64,000 bases of DNA from Hymenobacter nivis (GCF_003149515.1 NZ_CP029145.1:2046001-2110000), one strand, 5' to 3'. Shown: positions 51,283 to 59,732, counted from the stretch's first letter. The notes: generated from the sequence alone by a model not told the origin. Made by a program: numbers and translations.

Positions 51283-51469
51283 ACCGCAGATTAAGTGGAC
51301 TTAACGGATAAGAACGGATTGCCAGGGTTGGCAATTTGCCAGTCTGATGCAATTCGAATGCAATCTGAATATCAACCAAAAAGGCCACTCATGAAGTAGC
51401 CTTTTTGGTTGCATACAAAGGGCTACTAGAATCCGTTCTTATCCGTTAAATCCACTGAATCTGCGGTTC
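51281..51469. repeat. 189-bp long inverted repeat with a nested terminator-like hairpin
   Basis: Arms of about 40 bp, starting GAACCGCAGATTAAGTGGAC and ending ATCTGCGGTTC, pair with few mismatches. In the centre AACCAAAAAGGC and GCCTTTTTGGTT form a further 12-bp stem. It separates trpS from the convergent gene at 51484 and could terminate both. Confidence 0.8.
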
Positions 51470-51483
51470 AAACAGTTATCCAC

Positions 51484-52413
51484 TTAGTCTGCGGTCCAGA
51501 AAGCCTGCTCGTGCGAGAAGCTGAAGCCGACCTTGCTGCCGCGGCTTACTTGCTGGTTCTCTAGCTTTTGCTTGACGTTAATTTTTTGAATTTCAGCGAG
51601 CGGCGGGGCGATGAGGTCGTTGTTGACGGCGGCAATCATGGCGCTTTCGGTGAACAGGCGCATGGCGTCGGTCGTCATCACGTTGTCCAACATGGCGTTG
51701 TTGGGCAGCTCCAGTTGCTGCACACCTTCGAGGAAGTAGTGGTTGTCGATGTTGATGAGCAGACGGCCGACGAGGTAGCCGGGATCGTTCAGGCGCTGGT
51801 ACCTGATGCTGTCGGCCATAAAGTTGTAGGCCATGATGTGGCCGAAAAAACGCCGCCGGAAGTCGGCTTGGACGTAGGCACTGGGCATGGGGCCGTAGTC
51901 GTCGGGAAAGGTGACGATGTTGGAGTGCATAACGAAGACCAGCAAATCGCCCGAAAACCGGATATGGAACTCCATGTTGTTGATGGAGCGGTACTCCAGC
52001 ACCACGCTCGCGTCGAGGGGCGGGCGCTTGCTGGCCAGCTCCGCTACCAGTTCCTGCGATACAGTGCGCAGGCAGTCAAACGCGGCCAGGGTATTGCGGT
52101 AAATAGCCTGTTTGGCCGTGGATTTTTGCTTGAGGCCGTCGAAAATTTGGTCGAGGCGGTCGGCCGGGGCCTCGGTAGGCGAGCCCGCTTCGGCGGTGGG
52201 CAGGTTGTCGGTGGCAGTAGCGCCGCTGTGCAGGGCTTCGGCCGGAGAGGCGGGGGTTTCGGCCGGAACGGCGTCAATTTTTAGGGTTTTGGTCCCCCGG
52301 GCCTTGGCCGGTCTCTTGGTGGGGGCGGGCGCGGCCACCAAATCGGTGGCGGGCCGGGCTTCGGTGGGCGCGAACAGCTCGGGCGCGGCGGTAGCTTTAT
52401 TGGACTTAGCCAT
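51484..52413 (-). CDS. Conserved hypothetical protein with disordered N-terminus
   Basis: 309 residues. The first 90 are Ala/Pro/Thr-rich and probably disordered (TKRPAKARGTKTLKIDAVPA). The remainder is a folded domain: QIFDGLKQKSTAKQAIYRNT, LDASVVLEYRSINNMEFHIR, FSGDLLVFVMHSNIVTFPDD, YMADSIRYQ-like and LVGRLLINIDNHYFLEGVQQ segments. No catalytic or membrane features are seen. Relatives occur widely in Hymenobacter-like genomes without assigned function. It is monocistronic. Confidence 0.75.
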   Translation of the reverse strand: MAKSNKATAAPELFAPTEARPATDLVAAPAPTKRPAKARGTKTLKIDAVPAETPASPAEALHSGATATDNLPTAEAGSPTEAPADRLDQIFDGLKQKSTAKQAIYRNTLAAFDCLRTVSQELVAELASKRPPLDASVVLEYRSINNMEFHIRFSGDLLVFVMHSNIVTFPDDYGPMPSAYVQADFRRRFFGHIMAYNFMADSIRYQRLNDPGYLVGRLLINIDNHYFLEGVQQLELPNNAMLDNVMTTDAMRLFTESAMIAAVNNDLIAPPLAEIQKINVKQKLENQQVSRGSKVGFSFSHEQAFWTAD

Positions 52414-52614
52414 AGAAATAAGAATAGCGTGCCTTCGACAGCGGTGTAAAATAAGAAGTAATAACTAACAACGGCAAGAATAACGCATTCTTATTTCAAT
52501 ACCAAATAATTTTCACTAAATAATTAACAATAGCGATTGAAGGAGTATTTTTTACGAATACCACCGAAATAATGCAAACGGCCTGCATCATATAAAAATA
52601 GATTTCTGCCATCC
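52414..52614. other. AT-rich leader upstream of the 51.5-kb gene
   Basis: About 200 bp of AT-rich sequence that must hold the promoter of the minus-strand gene starting at 52413. No gene, repeat or clear promoter box is resolved. Confidence 0.4.
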
Positions 52615-52696
52615 GTAGCGCGCCCGCGCCCTCCTCCTACCGGCCCGCGCTGGGGCCCCGGCGCGGGCCGGTAGGAGGAGGGCGCGGGCGCGCTAC
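52615..52696. repeat. Perfect 36-bp-arm palindrome
   Basis: 36-bp arms (52615-52650 and 52661-52696, starting GTAGCGCGCCCGCGCCCTCC) are exactly complementary around TGGGGCCCCG. The arms are nearly all G+C, so the hairpin would be extremely stable. Confidence 0.9.
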
Positions 52697-52757
52697 AGAG
52701 TTAGCGCAACCCAGAAGTTGGTCTAAATGGCAGCTAGGCGGTAGCGCGAATTTTGTC

Positions 52758-52958
52758 AGGACTTACGCTCTAGAGCATCCAGTAGCCCCAGCGGGGCGGC
52801 CCGTTGATAGTAAGTAATTGGTTAACAGATTTAAAGCTCCCGGCGGGGCGACCCTGGCGTTTGGGTGGTCCCATGGGGGCTTTATCATTCACTGACAGCT
52901 GTTTACTACCGACGAATCGCCCCGCTGGGGCTAAGAAAAAAGGCTCTACGTAAGTCCT
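52758..52958. repeat. 201-bp element with terminal and internal inverted repeats
   Basis: The ends are AGGACTTACG and CGTAAGTCCT. Inside, TAGCCCCAGCGGGGCG (52783-52798) faces CGCCCCGCTGGGGCTA (52918-52933). No open frame of note. It resembles a non-autonomous element. Confidence 0.7.
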
Positions 52959-52960
52959 AT

Positions 52961-53074
52961 TTGTAGTTCGCGTCGCTACCCGGTAGGATTAGGGTACCGG
53001 CGCGAGGACGCGAGCTACAGCGTTCGCGCTACAGTTACCAGCGCGAGGACGCGAACTACGAAGTGCGCGCCACT
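52961..53074. repeat. TGTAGTTCGCG-family repeat
   Basis: Iterated TGTAGTTCGCG / CGCGAACTACGAAG and GCGCGAGGACGCGA words in both orientations, related to the element at 17.5 kb. Together with the two preceding elements it fills the gap before the ABC ATPase gene end. Confidence 0.6.
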
Positions 53075-53096
53075 GGAAACTACCTAGAGAGCCGCG

Positions 53097-53777
53097 CTAG
53101 GTAGCCAGGTAGCCGTAATCACGCAGTTCGGCCCGGGGGTCGGGCCCTAATTTTTGCAAGCGGCCTTGGTGCAACAGGTACACCACGTCGCACAGCGGCA
53201 GCACTTCGGCGTGGCGGTGGTCGGTGATGAGCAGGCCCTTGCGTTGCTTGGCACGCTGCATTTCGAGGGCCAGCGTTTCGACGTGCACGGGCATGATGCC
53301 AGAAAACGGCTCGTCGAACAGGGAAAAGGCCGTGTCGGCGTGCAGCAGGAGCAGCACCTCCAGCAGGCGCACCGTGCCGCCCGATAGCTCGCCGGGGTCC
53401 TGCCGGAGCTGCGCCCGCAACTCGGGGAAGCCGGCTGTGGCTTGTTCCGCATCGACCCGCAGCAGGCGAGCCGCTTGACGCAACGACACGCCGGGCGGCA
53501 ACAGCAGCGTTTGCGGCAGGTAGTTGATGAGCCCGGGCTGCGCGAAGGCGGGCACCACCCGGCGGCCGTTCACGCGAACCGACGCGTCGGGCACGGCCCG
53601 GGCCCCAAAAACTGTTTGCAGCAGCACCGATTTCCCACTGCCGTTGCGCCCCAGCAGGCCCACCACCTGGCCGGTTTGCACCCGCAGGTACACGTCGGCC
53701 AGCACCTGGCGCGCCCCAAAGGCCAACCGAATGCCGTCGGCCTCCAGCACGTGCGGACCGGCCCCAACCCACCTCAT
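53097..53777 (-). CDS. ABC transporter ATP-binding protein
   Basis: A 226-residue ATPase from the ATG at 53777. ADGIRLAFGARQVLADVYLR leads to Walker A LGRNGSGKSVLL at about residue 39. The Q-loop is in NYLPQTLLLPPGV, the signature is ELSGGTVRLLEVLLLL, Walker B is AFSLFDEPFSGIMP and the switch His is in LLITDHRHAEVLPLC. Its start overlaps the stop of the upstream small membrane protein by 4 bp (ATGA), so the two are coupled and the membrane protein is a likely partner. The substrate is unknown, and export is more likely than import since no binding protein is present. Confidence 0.9.
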   Translation of the reverse strand: MRWVGAGPHVLEADGIRLAFGARQVLADVYLRVQTGQVVGLLGRNGSGKSVLLQTVFGARAVPDASVRVNGRRVVPAFAQPGLINYLPQTLLLPPGVSLRQAARLLRVDAEQATAGFPELRAQLRQDPGELSGGTVRLLEVLLLLHADTAFSLFDEPFSGIMPVHVETLALEMQRAKQRKGLLITDHRHAEVLPLCDVVYLLHQGRLQKLGPDPRAELRDYGYLAT

Positions 53778-54106
53778 GCGAAGGCGGCCACCAGGGGCCC
53801 CGCCACGCCCAGAAACAGGAGGCCGTCGAGCACAACCAGGCCGCCCCACAAAAATCGGCGCGACACGCCCAGGTTGAAGTAAAACCAGTATTGGTCGGGC
53901 CGCAGCTGCTCGGATAGGTACCACGCCGCGGGAGCCGTGGCCAGCTTGACGAGTAATAGCTTCAACAGCAAGCCACTGGCCCAACCCTCGTGCAAGGCGG
54001 GCCACAGCACAACTAGTAAAATCAGGGCCGAAATACCGACCATGAAGGGCGCCACGCTGGGGTAAAACAACCCTACCGCCCGCAACCGGGTAGCCAATAA
54101 ATTCAT
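53774..54106 (-). CDS. Small membrane protein coupled to the ABC ATPase
   Basis: 110 residues from the ATG at 54106, with three hydrophobic segments (GISALILLVVLWPALHEGWA, LLLKLLLVKLATAPAAWYLS and GGLVVLDGLLFLGVAGPLVA). YLSEQLRPDQYWFYFNLGVS is a distinctive central loop. It overlaps the ATPase start by 4 bp. It may be a minimal permease or an accessory membrane anchor; no family is recognised. Confidence 0.7.
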   Translation of the reverse strand: MNLLATRLRAVGLFYPSVAPFMVGISALILLVVLWPALHEGWASGLLLKLLLVKLATAPAAWYLSEQLRPDQYWFYFNLGVSRRFLWGGLVVLDGLLFLGVAGPLVAAFA

Positions 54107-54149
54107 ACCGCTAAGGTTTGGATGGCTTGCCAACGCTAGCCAGGCCTGA

Positions 54150-54887
54150 TTATTCTACCCGCCCGGCGCGGGCAAACACCGGAAACACCACGGCCCGCGC
54201 GCCGGGGCCCCAGGCTTGCGCAAGTACCTCGGCTACTAGCGCCACGGGGTCAGTACCGTGCTGCTTTTGGTAGTTCTGCACGCTCGACCAAGTGCGCAAA
54301 TAATCGAGGAACCAGGCCGCTGACCACTGCCGCTGCTCGGCGAAGTCGGCCCGCTGCACGTCGGCAAACGGGAACGGGATGCGGGCGTACTCGTCGTCGA
54401 CGTGCCGGCGGTTTTCGTCCCAATAGGGCCCCAGCACCTCACGGTAGAAGTGCCACACAAGCGGGTCGATTGCGGGGCTGATGCAGCCCAGGCCGTAGCC
54501 CCATTCGGCCAGCACAGCGCCCGGCCGGGCCACGCGGCGCACCTCGCGGTGGTAGGCGGCGTGGTCGAACCAGTGCACCGCCTGGCCCACGGTGATGAGG
54601 TCGAACGCGCCATTGGGAAAGGGCGTATGTTCGGCGCGGGCCGTTTGGTAGTGGATGTTGGGCCGCGCCGGGGCCTGGGCCAGCTGGCTGTCGCTGAGGT
54701 CGGTAGCATCCACTTCGGCAAAATGCGCGGCCAGTACCACGGCCACCTGGCCGTTGCCAGTGGCGCAATCCCAGGCGCGCTGGCGGCCGGGCACCAGCGG
54801 CAATAGCCACTCGTAGAGGGCGGCGGGATAGCCGATGCGGAAGCGGGCGTAGGCCGCGGCCTGGGCGGAGAAGCGGTCGAAGGGCAT
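54150..54887 (-). CDS. Class I SAM-dependent methyltransferase
   Basis: 245 residues. RFSAQAAAYARFRIGYPAAL is the usual opening of a small-molecule methyltransferase. Motif I is AWDCATGNGQVAVVLA, near residue 40. VDATDLSDSQLAQA (motif II), FDLITVGQAVHWFDHAAYHR (motif IV) and ARPGAVLAEWGYGLG (motif post-IV) follow. Such enzymes commonly act on ubiquinone-like or small organic acceptors; the acceptor cannot be told. It ends 44 bp before the small membrane gene and is divergent from the helicase gene. Confidence 0.9.
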   Translation of the reverse strand: MPFDRFSAQAAAYARFRIGYPAALYEWLLPLVPGRQRAWDCATGNGQVAVVLAAHFAEVDATDLSDSQLAQAPARPNIHYQTARAEHTPFPNGAFDLITVGQAVHWFDHAAYHREVRRVARPGAVLAEWGYGLGCISPAIDPLVWHFYREVLGPYWDENRRHVDDEYARIPFPFADVQRADFAEQRQWSAAWFLDYLRTWSSVQNYQKQHGTDPVALVAEVLAQAWGPGARAVVFPVFARAGRVE

Positions 54888-55057
54888 TTTGGGAGCGGTA
54901 AACTATTGGGAATTTAGGGGCCCTGGGCCGCGCCGGGCCCTGAGCTTTGGGCGCAAGCGCCAGCGTGGGCCCCGGGCGTATCTTTACCGTAAATCAAGCG
55001 GTTTGCTGGCCGAAAGCACGAGGTCAGCCCAAATTTTTCATTCTAAACAGCTGTCCC

Positions 55058-56743
55058 GTGACGTTTCACGAATTTAACCTCCACGACGACCTCCTGGCCG
55101 GCGTGGACGCCATGAACTACCAGCAGGCCACGCCCGTGCAGGAGCAAGCCATTCCCAAAATACTGGAAGGCAAGGACTTAATTGCCTGCGCCCAGACTGG
55201 CACCGGCAAAACCGCCGCCTACCTGCTGCCGCTGCTCGACAAAATTTCGCACGCCAAGCACGGCCACACGTCTACGCTCATTTTAGTGCCCACGCGCGAG
55301 CTGGCCACCCAGATTGACGAGCAGGTGACGGGCTTCGGCTACTTCGTTGAGGCCAGCAGCATCGCCATCTACGGGGGCGGCAAAAGCGAGAACTGGGAGC
55401 AGCAGAAGCGGGCCCTGACGAGCGGCGCCGACATTATCATCGCCACGCCCGGCCGTCTCATCGCCCACCTGCAAATGGGCTACGTCAAGTTCGAACAAAT
55501 CAAGTACTTGGTGCTGGACGAGGCCGATAAGATGATGGACATGGGCTTCTCGGACGACATTTTCAACATCGTGCGCCAGCTGCCCAAGCAGCGGCAGACG
55601 CTGCTGTTTTCGGCCACCATGCCCACCAAAATCCGCGACTTTTCGCAGCAGATTCTGCAAAACCCGGAGGAAATCCGGCTGGCCGTGAGCAAGCCCGCCG
55701 CCGGCATCGACCAGCAGTTTTACCTGGCTTTCGACCGCCAGAAAATCTACGTCCTCGAGCACATCATCAAAACCCAGGACGTGCAGAGCATGGTGCTCTT
55801 TACGAGCCAGAAAGCGGCCGTCGGCGGCATCGTGAAGGCCGTTAACAAGCTCGGCATCGAGGCCCGTGGCATCAGCTCCGACTGTACCCAGGAGGAGCGT
55901 GAGGAAATCATGCGGGCCTTCAAAAACAAGCAGTTCCCCATCCTGGTGGCTACCGATGTACTCAGCCGCGGCATCGACATCGACAGCCTGAGCCACGTGG
56001 TGAACTACGACATTCCGCGCGCCGCCGAGGACTACGTGCACCGCATCGGCCGCACGGCCCGCGCCGCCACCAAGGGCACGGCCATCACCTTCATTTCGGA
56101 CCAAGACCAAGACCGGGTGGTGAAGATTGAGAAGCTCATCGAGCGCGAAATCCCCAAGCTGGCCATTACGGAGGGGCTGGGCCTGGGCGCCGCCCCGGAG
56201 TTTGATCCCAAGCGCTTCGCCGGCCTGGGCGGCAAAATTGGCGGCCGCCCCGCCCGCGGCGGCCACGGTGGTAGCGGTGGCGGCCGGAGCGGCGGTTTCG
56301 GCGGAGGCCCACGGGACGGCAGCGGCCCGCGCCGCGAAGGTGGGCGCGACGGCGAGCGGCCGCCCCGCCACGACGCCCCCGACCCCAAAGACCCCAAGCA
56401 CTTGGAGCGCCTGGCCAACGCCAAAAATGCCCTGGCCGCCCTCGACGCCGGCATCGCCCCCGCCGTGCCTTACCAGCGCCCACCGCGCCCCGAAGGCGAG
56501 CCCCGCCCCGAGCGCCGCCCCCGGCCCGAAGGTGAAAACCGCCCCCCGCGCGAGCCCAGGGCCCCACGCCCCGAGGGCGAGCCCCGCGAGCCCCGGGCCG
56601 AAGGTGAAGCCCCTGCCAACGGCGAACCCCGCGAGCCCCGCCCCGACGGGGAGCGCCGCCGCAGCCGCGGCGGCCGCAACCGGGGCCCCAAGCCGGAAGG
56701 CAACAGCGCAGTAGACACGCCTGCCCCGCCCGCAGCCGAATGA
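55058..56743 (+). CDS. DEAD-box RNA helicase with long Arg/Pro-rich tail
   Basis: 561 residues from the GTG at 55058 (VTFHEFNLHDDLLAGVDAMN). The helicase core is complete: Q motif TPVQEQAIPKIL, AQTGTGKTAAYLL (I), VPTRELATQ (Ia), TPGRLIAHL (Ib), LVLDEADKMMDMGF (II), LFSATMPTKIRDF (III) and ATDVLSRGIDIDSLSHVVNY to YVHRIGRTARAATKG (V-VI). After residue 380 the tail is RGG-like (ARGGHGGSGGGRSGGFGGGP) and then repeated PRPEGE/REPR units, typical of RNA-binding tails in cold-shock and ribosome-assembly helicases. A TATCTTTA box at 54979-54986 may be its promoter. Confidence 0.94.
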   Translation: MTFHEFNLHDDLLAGVDAMNYQQATPVQEQAIPKILEGKDLIACAQTGTGKTAAYLLPLLDKISHAKHGHTSTLILVPTRELATQIDEQVTGFGYFVEASSIAIYGGGKSENWEQQKRALTSGADIIIATPGRLIAHLQMGYVKFEQIKYLVLDEADKMMDMGFSDDIFNIVRQLPKQRQTLLFSATMPTKIRDFSQQILQNPEEIRLAVSKPAAGIDQQFYLAFDRQKIYVLEHIIKTQDVQSMVLFTSQKAAVGGIVKAVNKLGIEARGISSDCTQEEREEIMRAFKNKQFPILVATDVLSRGIDIDSLSHVVNYDIPRAAEDYVHRIGRTARAATKGTAITFISDQDQDRVVKIEKLIEREIPKLAITEGLGLGAAPEFDPKRFAGLGGKIGGRPARGGHGGSGGGRSGGFGGGPRDGSGPRREGGRDGERPPRHDAPDPKDPKHLERLANAKNALAALDAGIAPAVPYQRPPRPEGEPRPERRPRPEGENRPPREPRAPRPEGEPREPRAEGEAPANGEPREPRPDGERRRSRGGRNRGPKPEGNSAVDTPAPPAAE

Positions 56744-56804
56744 GAATTGGTTTTATTTTTGAAAAGCCCCACTGTAGCGAACAGCTTGTCCTTACCCACA
56801 CCTC

Positions 56805-57040
56805 AAACTGGTTGAGCTGACTGACGAGCCGGACCCCTTCGACGAGTAAGCGCAGGGTCATCAGGCCACGCCAGAGGGTTTGCCAGCCGGGCGGCCCGTC
56901 GCCTTTGCGGCCCAGGTGGCCACCCAGGCCGGCCAGGGCATAATACAAGTCGCGCACAGTCTGCACCGGCCGTCAGCTACGGTGGGTGAGCACCTGCAGA
57001 AAAGTTGCCTCCAGCCCAGCGGCCGTCGCCGCCCTAGACT
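56805..57040 (-). pseudogene. C-terminal fragment of an IS4-type transposase
   Basis: The minus strand reads LEATFLQVLTHRS, a TGA, then VQTVRDLYYALAGLGGHLGR, KGDGPPGWQTLWRGLMTLRL and LVEGVRLV. This is the recognisable end of IS4-family transposases (GGHLGRKxDGxPGxQTLWRG). The upstream part is missing and a stop is present, so it is a dead fragment next to the IS5-type element. Confidence 0.72.
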
Positions 57041-57058
57041 GGCTCCGGTGACCAAGTA

Positions 57059-57077
57059 GATAATTATCCTCACGCTC
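57059..57077. mobile_element. Orphan IS end, head-to-head with the intact IS
   Basis: TAATTATCCTCACGCTC is the inverse of the left end of the IS that starts at 57080, separated from it only by TA. It is probably the relic of a second copy of the same element that once lay on the left. Confidence 0.6.
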
Positions 57078-57079
57078 TA

Positions 57080-57905
57080 GAGCGTGAGGATAATTATCTT
57101 TGAGTATAAATTCAAGATTTACGATGCATCGTCATGAAATCACCGACCGCCAATGGGCGGCCATCGCCCCCTTGCTGTCGGGCAAGGCCACCGATTGCGG
57201 GGTGACGGCCGAGAATAACCGCTTGTTTTTCAACGGTGTCGTTTAGATCATGCGCACGGGTTGCCCGTGGGCCGACCTGCCCGAACGCTTCGGCAAGTCC
57301 AATTCGGTCTACCGGCACTTCCGCCGACTGGCCCAAAAAGGCGTATGGGAACGCGCTTTTCTGGCCCTGCAAGCGTCTAAGCTGGGCTGGGTGATGCTCA
57401 ATCCGACCGTCGTGCAGGCGCACCAGCACGCGGCGGGCCAAAAGAAAGTGACGCCGAAACCGAGTGCCTTGGGCGCAGCCGCGGCGGCATCGGCACCAAA
57501 ATCCACGCCTGCACCGAGGCCCTGGGCAACGTCGTACGCTTGATTGCCACCGGCGGACAAGCCGGCGACAGCCCACAGGCGGTGCCCTTGCTGGCGGACT
57601 TAACGCCGGGCAAGGTGCTGGCCGACACGGCCTACGACAGCGACGCAACCCGCGCCTATTGCGCCGAAAAGGGCATCGAAGCCGTCATTCCCTCGCACCC
57701 TGGCCGCACCGATGCCCTGCCGATGGACGAAGAAACCTACCGCGACCGCAATAAAGTCGAACGCTTTTTTGGCCGACTCAAGCAGTACCGCCGCCAGGTC
57801 ACGCGCTACGGGAAAACCGTCGTCTCTCTCCTGGCCTTGTAATATATTAAAGAAACAATATACTTTTTTATATGACTATTAAATTTCTTAATTGTCCTCA
57901 CGCTC
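57080..57905 (+). mobile_element. IS5-family insertion sequence (IS427-like), 826 bp
   Basis: Terminal inverted repeats GAGCGTGAGGATAATT and (complement of the right end) GAGCGTGAGGACAATT differ at one position. A TA target duplication is present at 57078-57079 and 57906-57907. It encodes one DDE transposase in two frames, interrupted by a stop, so this copy is probably immobile on its own. Confidence 0.85.
57124..57840 (+). pseudogene. IS5-family DDE transposase with an amber codon and a frameshift
   Basis: Starts [20 protein letters not shown] and runs to [10 protein letters not shown], a TAG at 57244-57246 (Trp in relatives), then IMRTGCPWADLPERFGKSNS and VYRHFRRLAQKGVWERAF. Near 57470 the frame must shift to read GRSRGGIGTKIHACTEALGN (first DDE Asp region), VLADTAYDSDATRAYCAEKG (second Asp) and KVERFFGRLKQYRR (Glu). 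The shift may be the programmed frameshift used by many IS427-group elements, but the TAG is a real lesion. It ends early at 57840 (SLLAL). Confidence 0.85.
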
Positions 57906-57907
57906 TA

Positions 57908-58108
57908 GGCTGGCCAGCAGCCACACAAAACGGTACTTGGCCGCCGGCCGCGCCAGGGCCCCTAAACGAAATATCGACACGATACGAAAGATGTAGGGAG
58001 GATGGCAAACTGGCCTCCTAACACCTAGCGGCGGCGGCCGTGTTCCCCGGGTCGGGCGCAAAAGGGCCCCTGAAGTCCCAAGGCAGCCGCCTGGGCCGCT
58101 GAAGAAAC
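57908..58108. other. Non-coding gap right of the IS
   Basis: About 200 bp of GC-rich sequence with no supported gene, leading into the terminator hairpin at 58109. Nothing else is recognised. Confidence 0.4.
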
Positions 58109-58146
58109 GGAAAGCCCCACCAGTAGCTGACTGGTGGGGCTTTTCT
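58109..58146. terminator. Terminator-like hairpin, left of the alarmone gene
   Basis: AAAGCCCCACCAGTAGCTGA pairs through CCCCACCAG/CTGGTGGGG and is followed by CTTTTCTT. A closely similar hairpin lies on the other side of the alarmone synthetase gene at 59511. Confidence 0.8.
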
Positions 58147-58179
58147 TGTGTTACTAGGACTGGCTATTAATGCATGGAT

Positions 58180-59428
58180 TTAATTTAGATTCCCCTTATT
58201 TAATTTTCTTCTAATTCGTTCTGCTATTATAATTAATTCTTTAGCTAACTTACTGCTTGGCTCGTCAAAACTTACTTTTTCGAATTCTTCAATCACAGTA
58301 CTTTCTTCTTTTAAACTAAATAAAATAAGCCATAAGTAAAATAGTGATATACCAGCAGGTAGAAATGGGTATTTTTCTTTTGACCAATCTTTTGCGAATG
58401 CTATAATAAGTTTCTCCTCCTTTTCTAGTGCCTCGGTTACTTCACTAATAGTAGTCATGTCTAGCTGTTCAATCCGTTTTAGATAGGTCTGAACATTGCC
58501 AGTACTACCACGAGCACCAGCGCCAGTAATAGTAATAATAGCATTATCAATTCGCTCGATAATTGGATTGACTGCAATAAGTGCTTGCAGAGAATCAAGA
58601 TCAAGAGAAACATCCTCTGGATTATCTCTAATAGCTTCTGGTATCTCTGCCCTATAAGAATCTAGTTCCGTTTTGATACCATCAAATTCTTCATCTGCAA
58701 GCTCAAGTAGGCTCGCAATTCGAGCAAATCGCCTTCTTATTTGCTGAGGAACTTCTACTACACTTTTATAACCTAGGTCATGCTCTATTTCTGCCCAAGC
58801 ATGCTGTAAAATGGAGCGCGTTTGGATTTCAGCTTTGAGACCTTCCAGGGGCCTATATTCGGTTAAAACGCTCCGGGATTGCCCTAATAAAATAACGTGA
58901 TGAAGTGATAGGGGCGGTGGTCTAAAGTGGGGTGATATTCTATTTTTAGTTATTAGCGCGTTCTAATGGGAACTACTTGAATGGAGTCAGAAAAGCGGAA
59001 AATAGTGTGTCAAGAAGCCGAATTAAATGCTGTAATCACCCCGCTTTGGACCACCGCCGTGATAGGTAGCCAAAGCGGTCAGCTGCTAGTGAACGGCGCT
59101 TATCAATAGAATTATTATTACCAATGGCGAACTCATCTGCGATTGCTTCAGCAACCTTGTCCACATCTTCTGCAAAATAGGTGATTATTCGTAAGCCTGC
59201 TAAGTCTGTTATATCTGTAATTGATTTATAGTTACTATCAATCTTTGTTAGCTTTCCAATTAAACTTTCGCGGTCTTTAGTTCTTCCGGTGATTGAATGA
59301 ATTGCTATTTTTCGTTCAGATAATATGTCTCCAAGCAATTATTTTAATTTGTTTACTAATATTCTATAGCTATTGACCTTCGTATCATATTCAGCTATTA
59401 TTTCATTGACTGTGGACTGTTCAATCAT
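58180..59428 (-). pseudogene. RelA/SpoT-domain (small alarmone synthetase) gene split by a MITE
   Basis: The ATG at 59426-59428 begins MIEQSTVNEIIAEYDTKVNS. A TAA at 59339-59341 interrupts KLK-stop-LLGDILSERKIAIHS (CAA to TAA would explain it). The synthetase core follows: KDRESLIGKLTKID, DITDLAGLRIITYFAEDVDK and SIDKRRSLAADRFGYLS, then the MITE, then LHHVILLGQSRSVLTEYRPL, EGLKAEIQTRSILQHAWAEI and EHDLGYKS. A C-terminal region of about 150 residues contains FLPAGISLFYLWLILF. Without the insertion the product would be about 364 residues, which is long for a housekeeping alarmone synthetase and more like accessory or toxin-type forms. The DNA is very AT-rich. Confidence 0.85.
58913..59058. mobile_element. 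146-bp MITE with 24-bp inverted repeats and an 8-bp target duplication
   Basis: The ends are GGCGGTGGTCTAAAGTGGGG and the complement of CCCCGCTTTGGACCACCGCC; over 24 bp they match at 22. GTGATAGG is duplicated at 58905-58912 and 59059-59066. Excision of the element with one duplication gives the continuous frame FGYLSLHHVILLGQ. It has no coding capacity. Confidence 0.9.
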
Positions 59429-59510
59429 GTACTGAATTATTAGATGAAATTATTGCTCTTGTATTTGTTGACTAAAGTAGTAAAAATCTCTGTAAAAATT
59501 ATTTGAGCAA
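59429..59510. other. AT-rich leader of the alarmone synthetase gene
   Basis: A short AT-rich segment that must hold the promoter of the minus-strand synthetase gene. No specific box is resolved. Confidence 0.4.
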
Positions 59511-59546
59511 TAGAAAGCCCCACCAGCCACTGATGGGGCTTTCTAT
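59511..59546. terminator. Terminator-like hairpin, right of the alarmone gene
   Basis: TAGAAAGCCCCACCAGCCAC and GATGGGGCTTTCTA form a strong stem with AT-rich flanks on both sides. It is almost a copy of the hairpin at 58109. The 186 bp from here to 59732 contain no recognised gene. Confidence 0.75.
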
Positions 59547-59732
59547 TGCTCCAGTTTGGGGGGGGCTATTCGTCCGGCTGGCGCGGGGGCACCTAGCCGC
59601 TTCGGATACGGGCCACTACGCTGGCCACAGATTGGTTGTATTCGCCCTCGCTGGCAAACACTTCAGGGGAGGAAGCGGCTTGGTAGGGGCGTATTGGTTG
59701 TGGAACTGCCAGACACTAACGGGGCTTTTTCA

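Noticed and set aside
54947..55057. A longer N-terminus for the DEAD-box helicase
   Set aside because: The extra 37 residues include the promoter-like TATCTTTA region and have no helicase character; the GTG at 55058 starts exactly at the family N-terminus.
57124..57842. The IS5-type transposase as an active programmed-frameshift enzyme
   Set aside because: The frameshift near 57470 could be programmed, but the TAG at 57244 comes earlier and the C-terminus is shortened.
10..59428. Amber (TAG) recoding to explain the many in-frame TAG codons
   Set aside because: TAG is the normal final stop of many intact genes here (tatD, the M1 peptidase, GH13, glycogen synthase, rnz, argS, LOG), and TGA and TAA also interrupt other frames. 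Decay by transition mutations explains the pattern better.
59547..59732. A small gene between the hairpin and higA
   Set aside because: Frames on both strands are short and carry stops. A minus-strand frame with some protein-like character could not be assigned.
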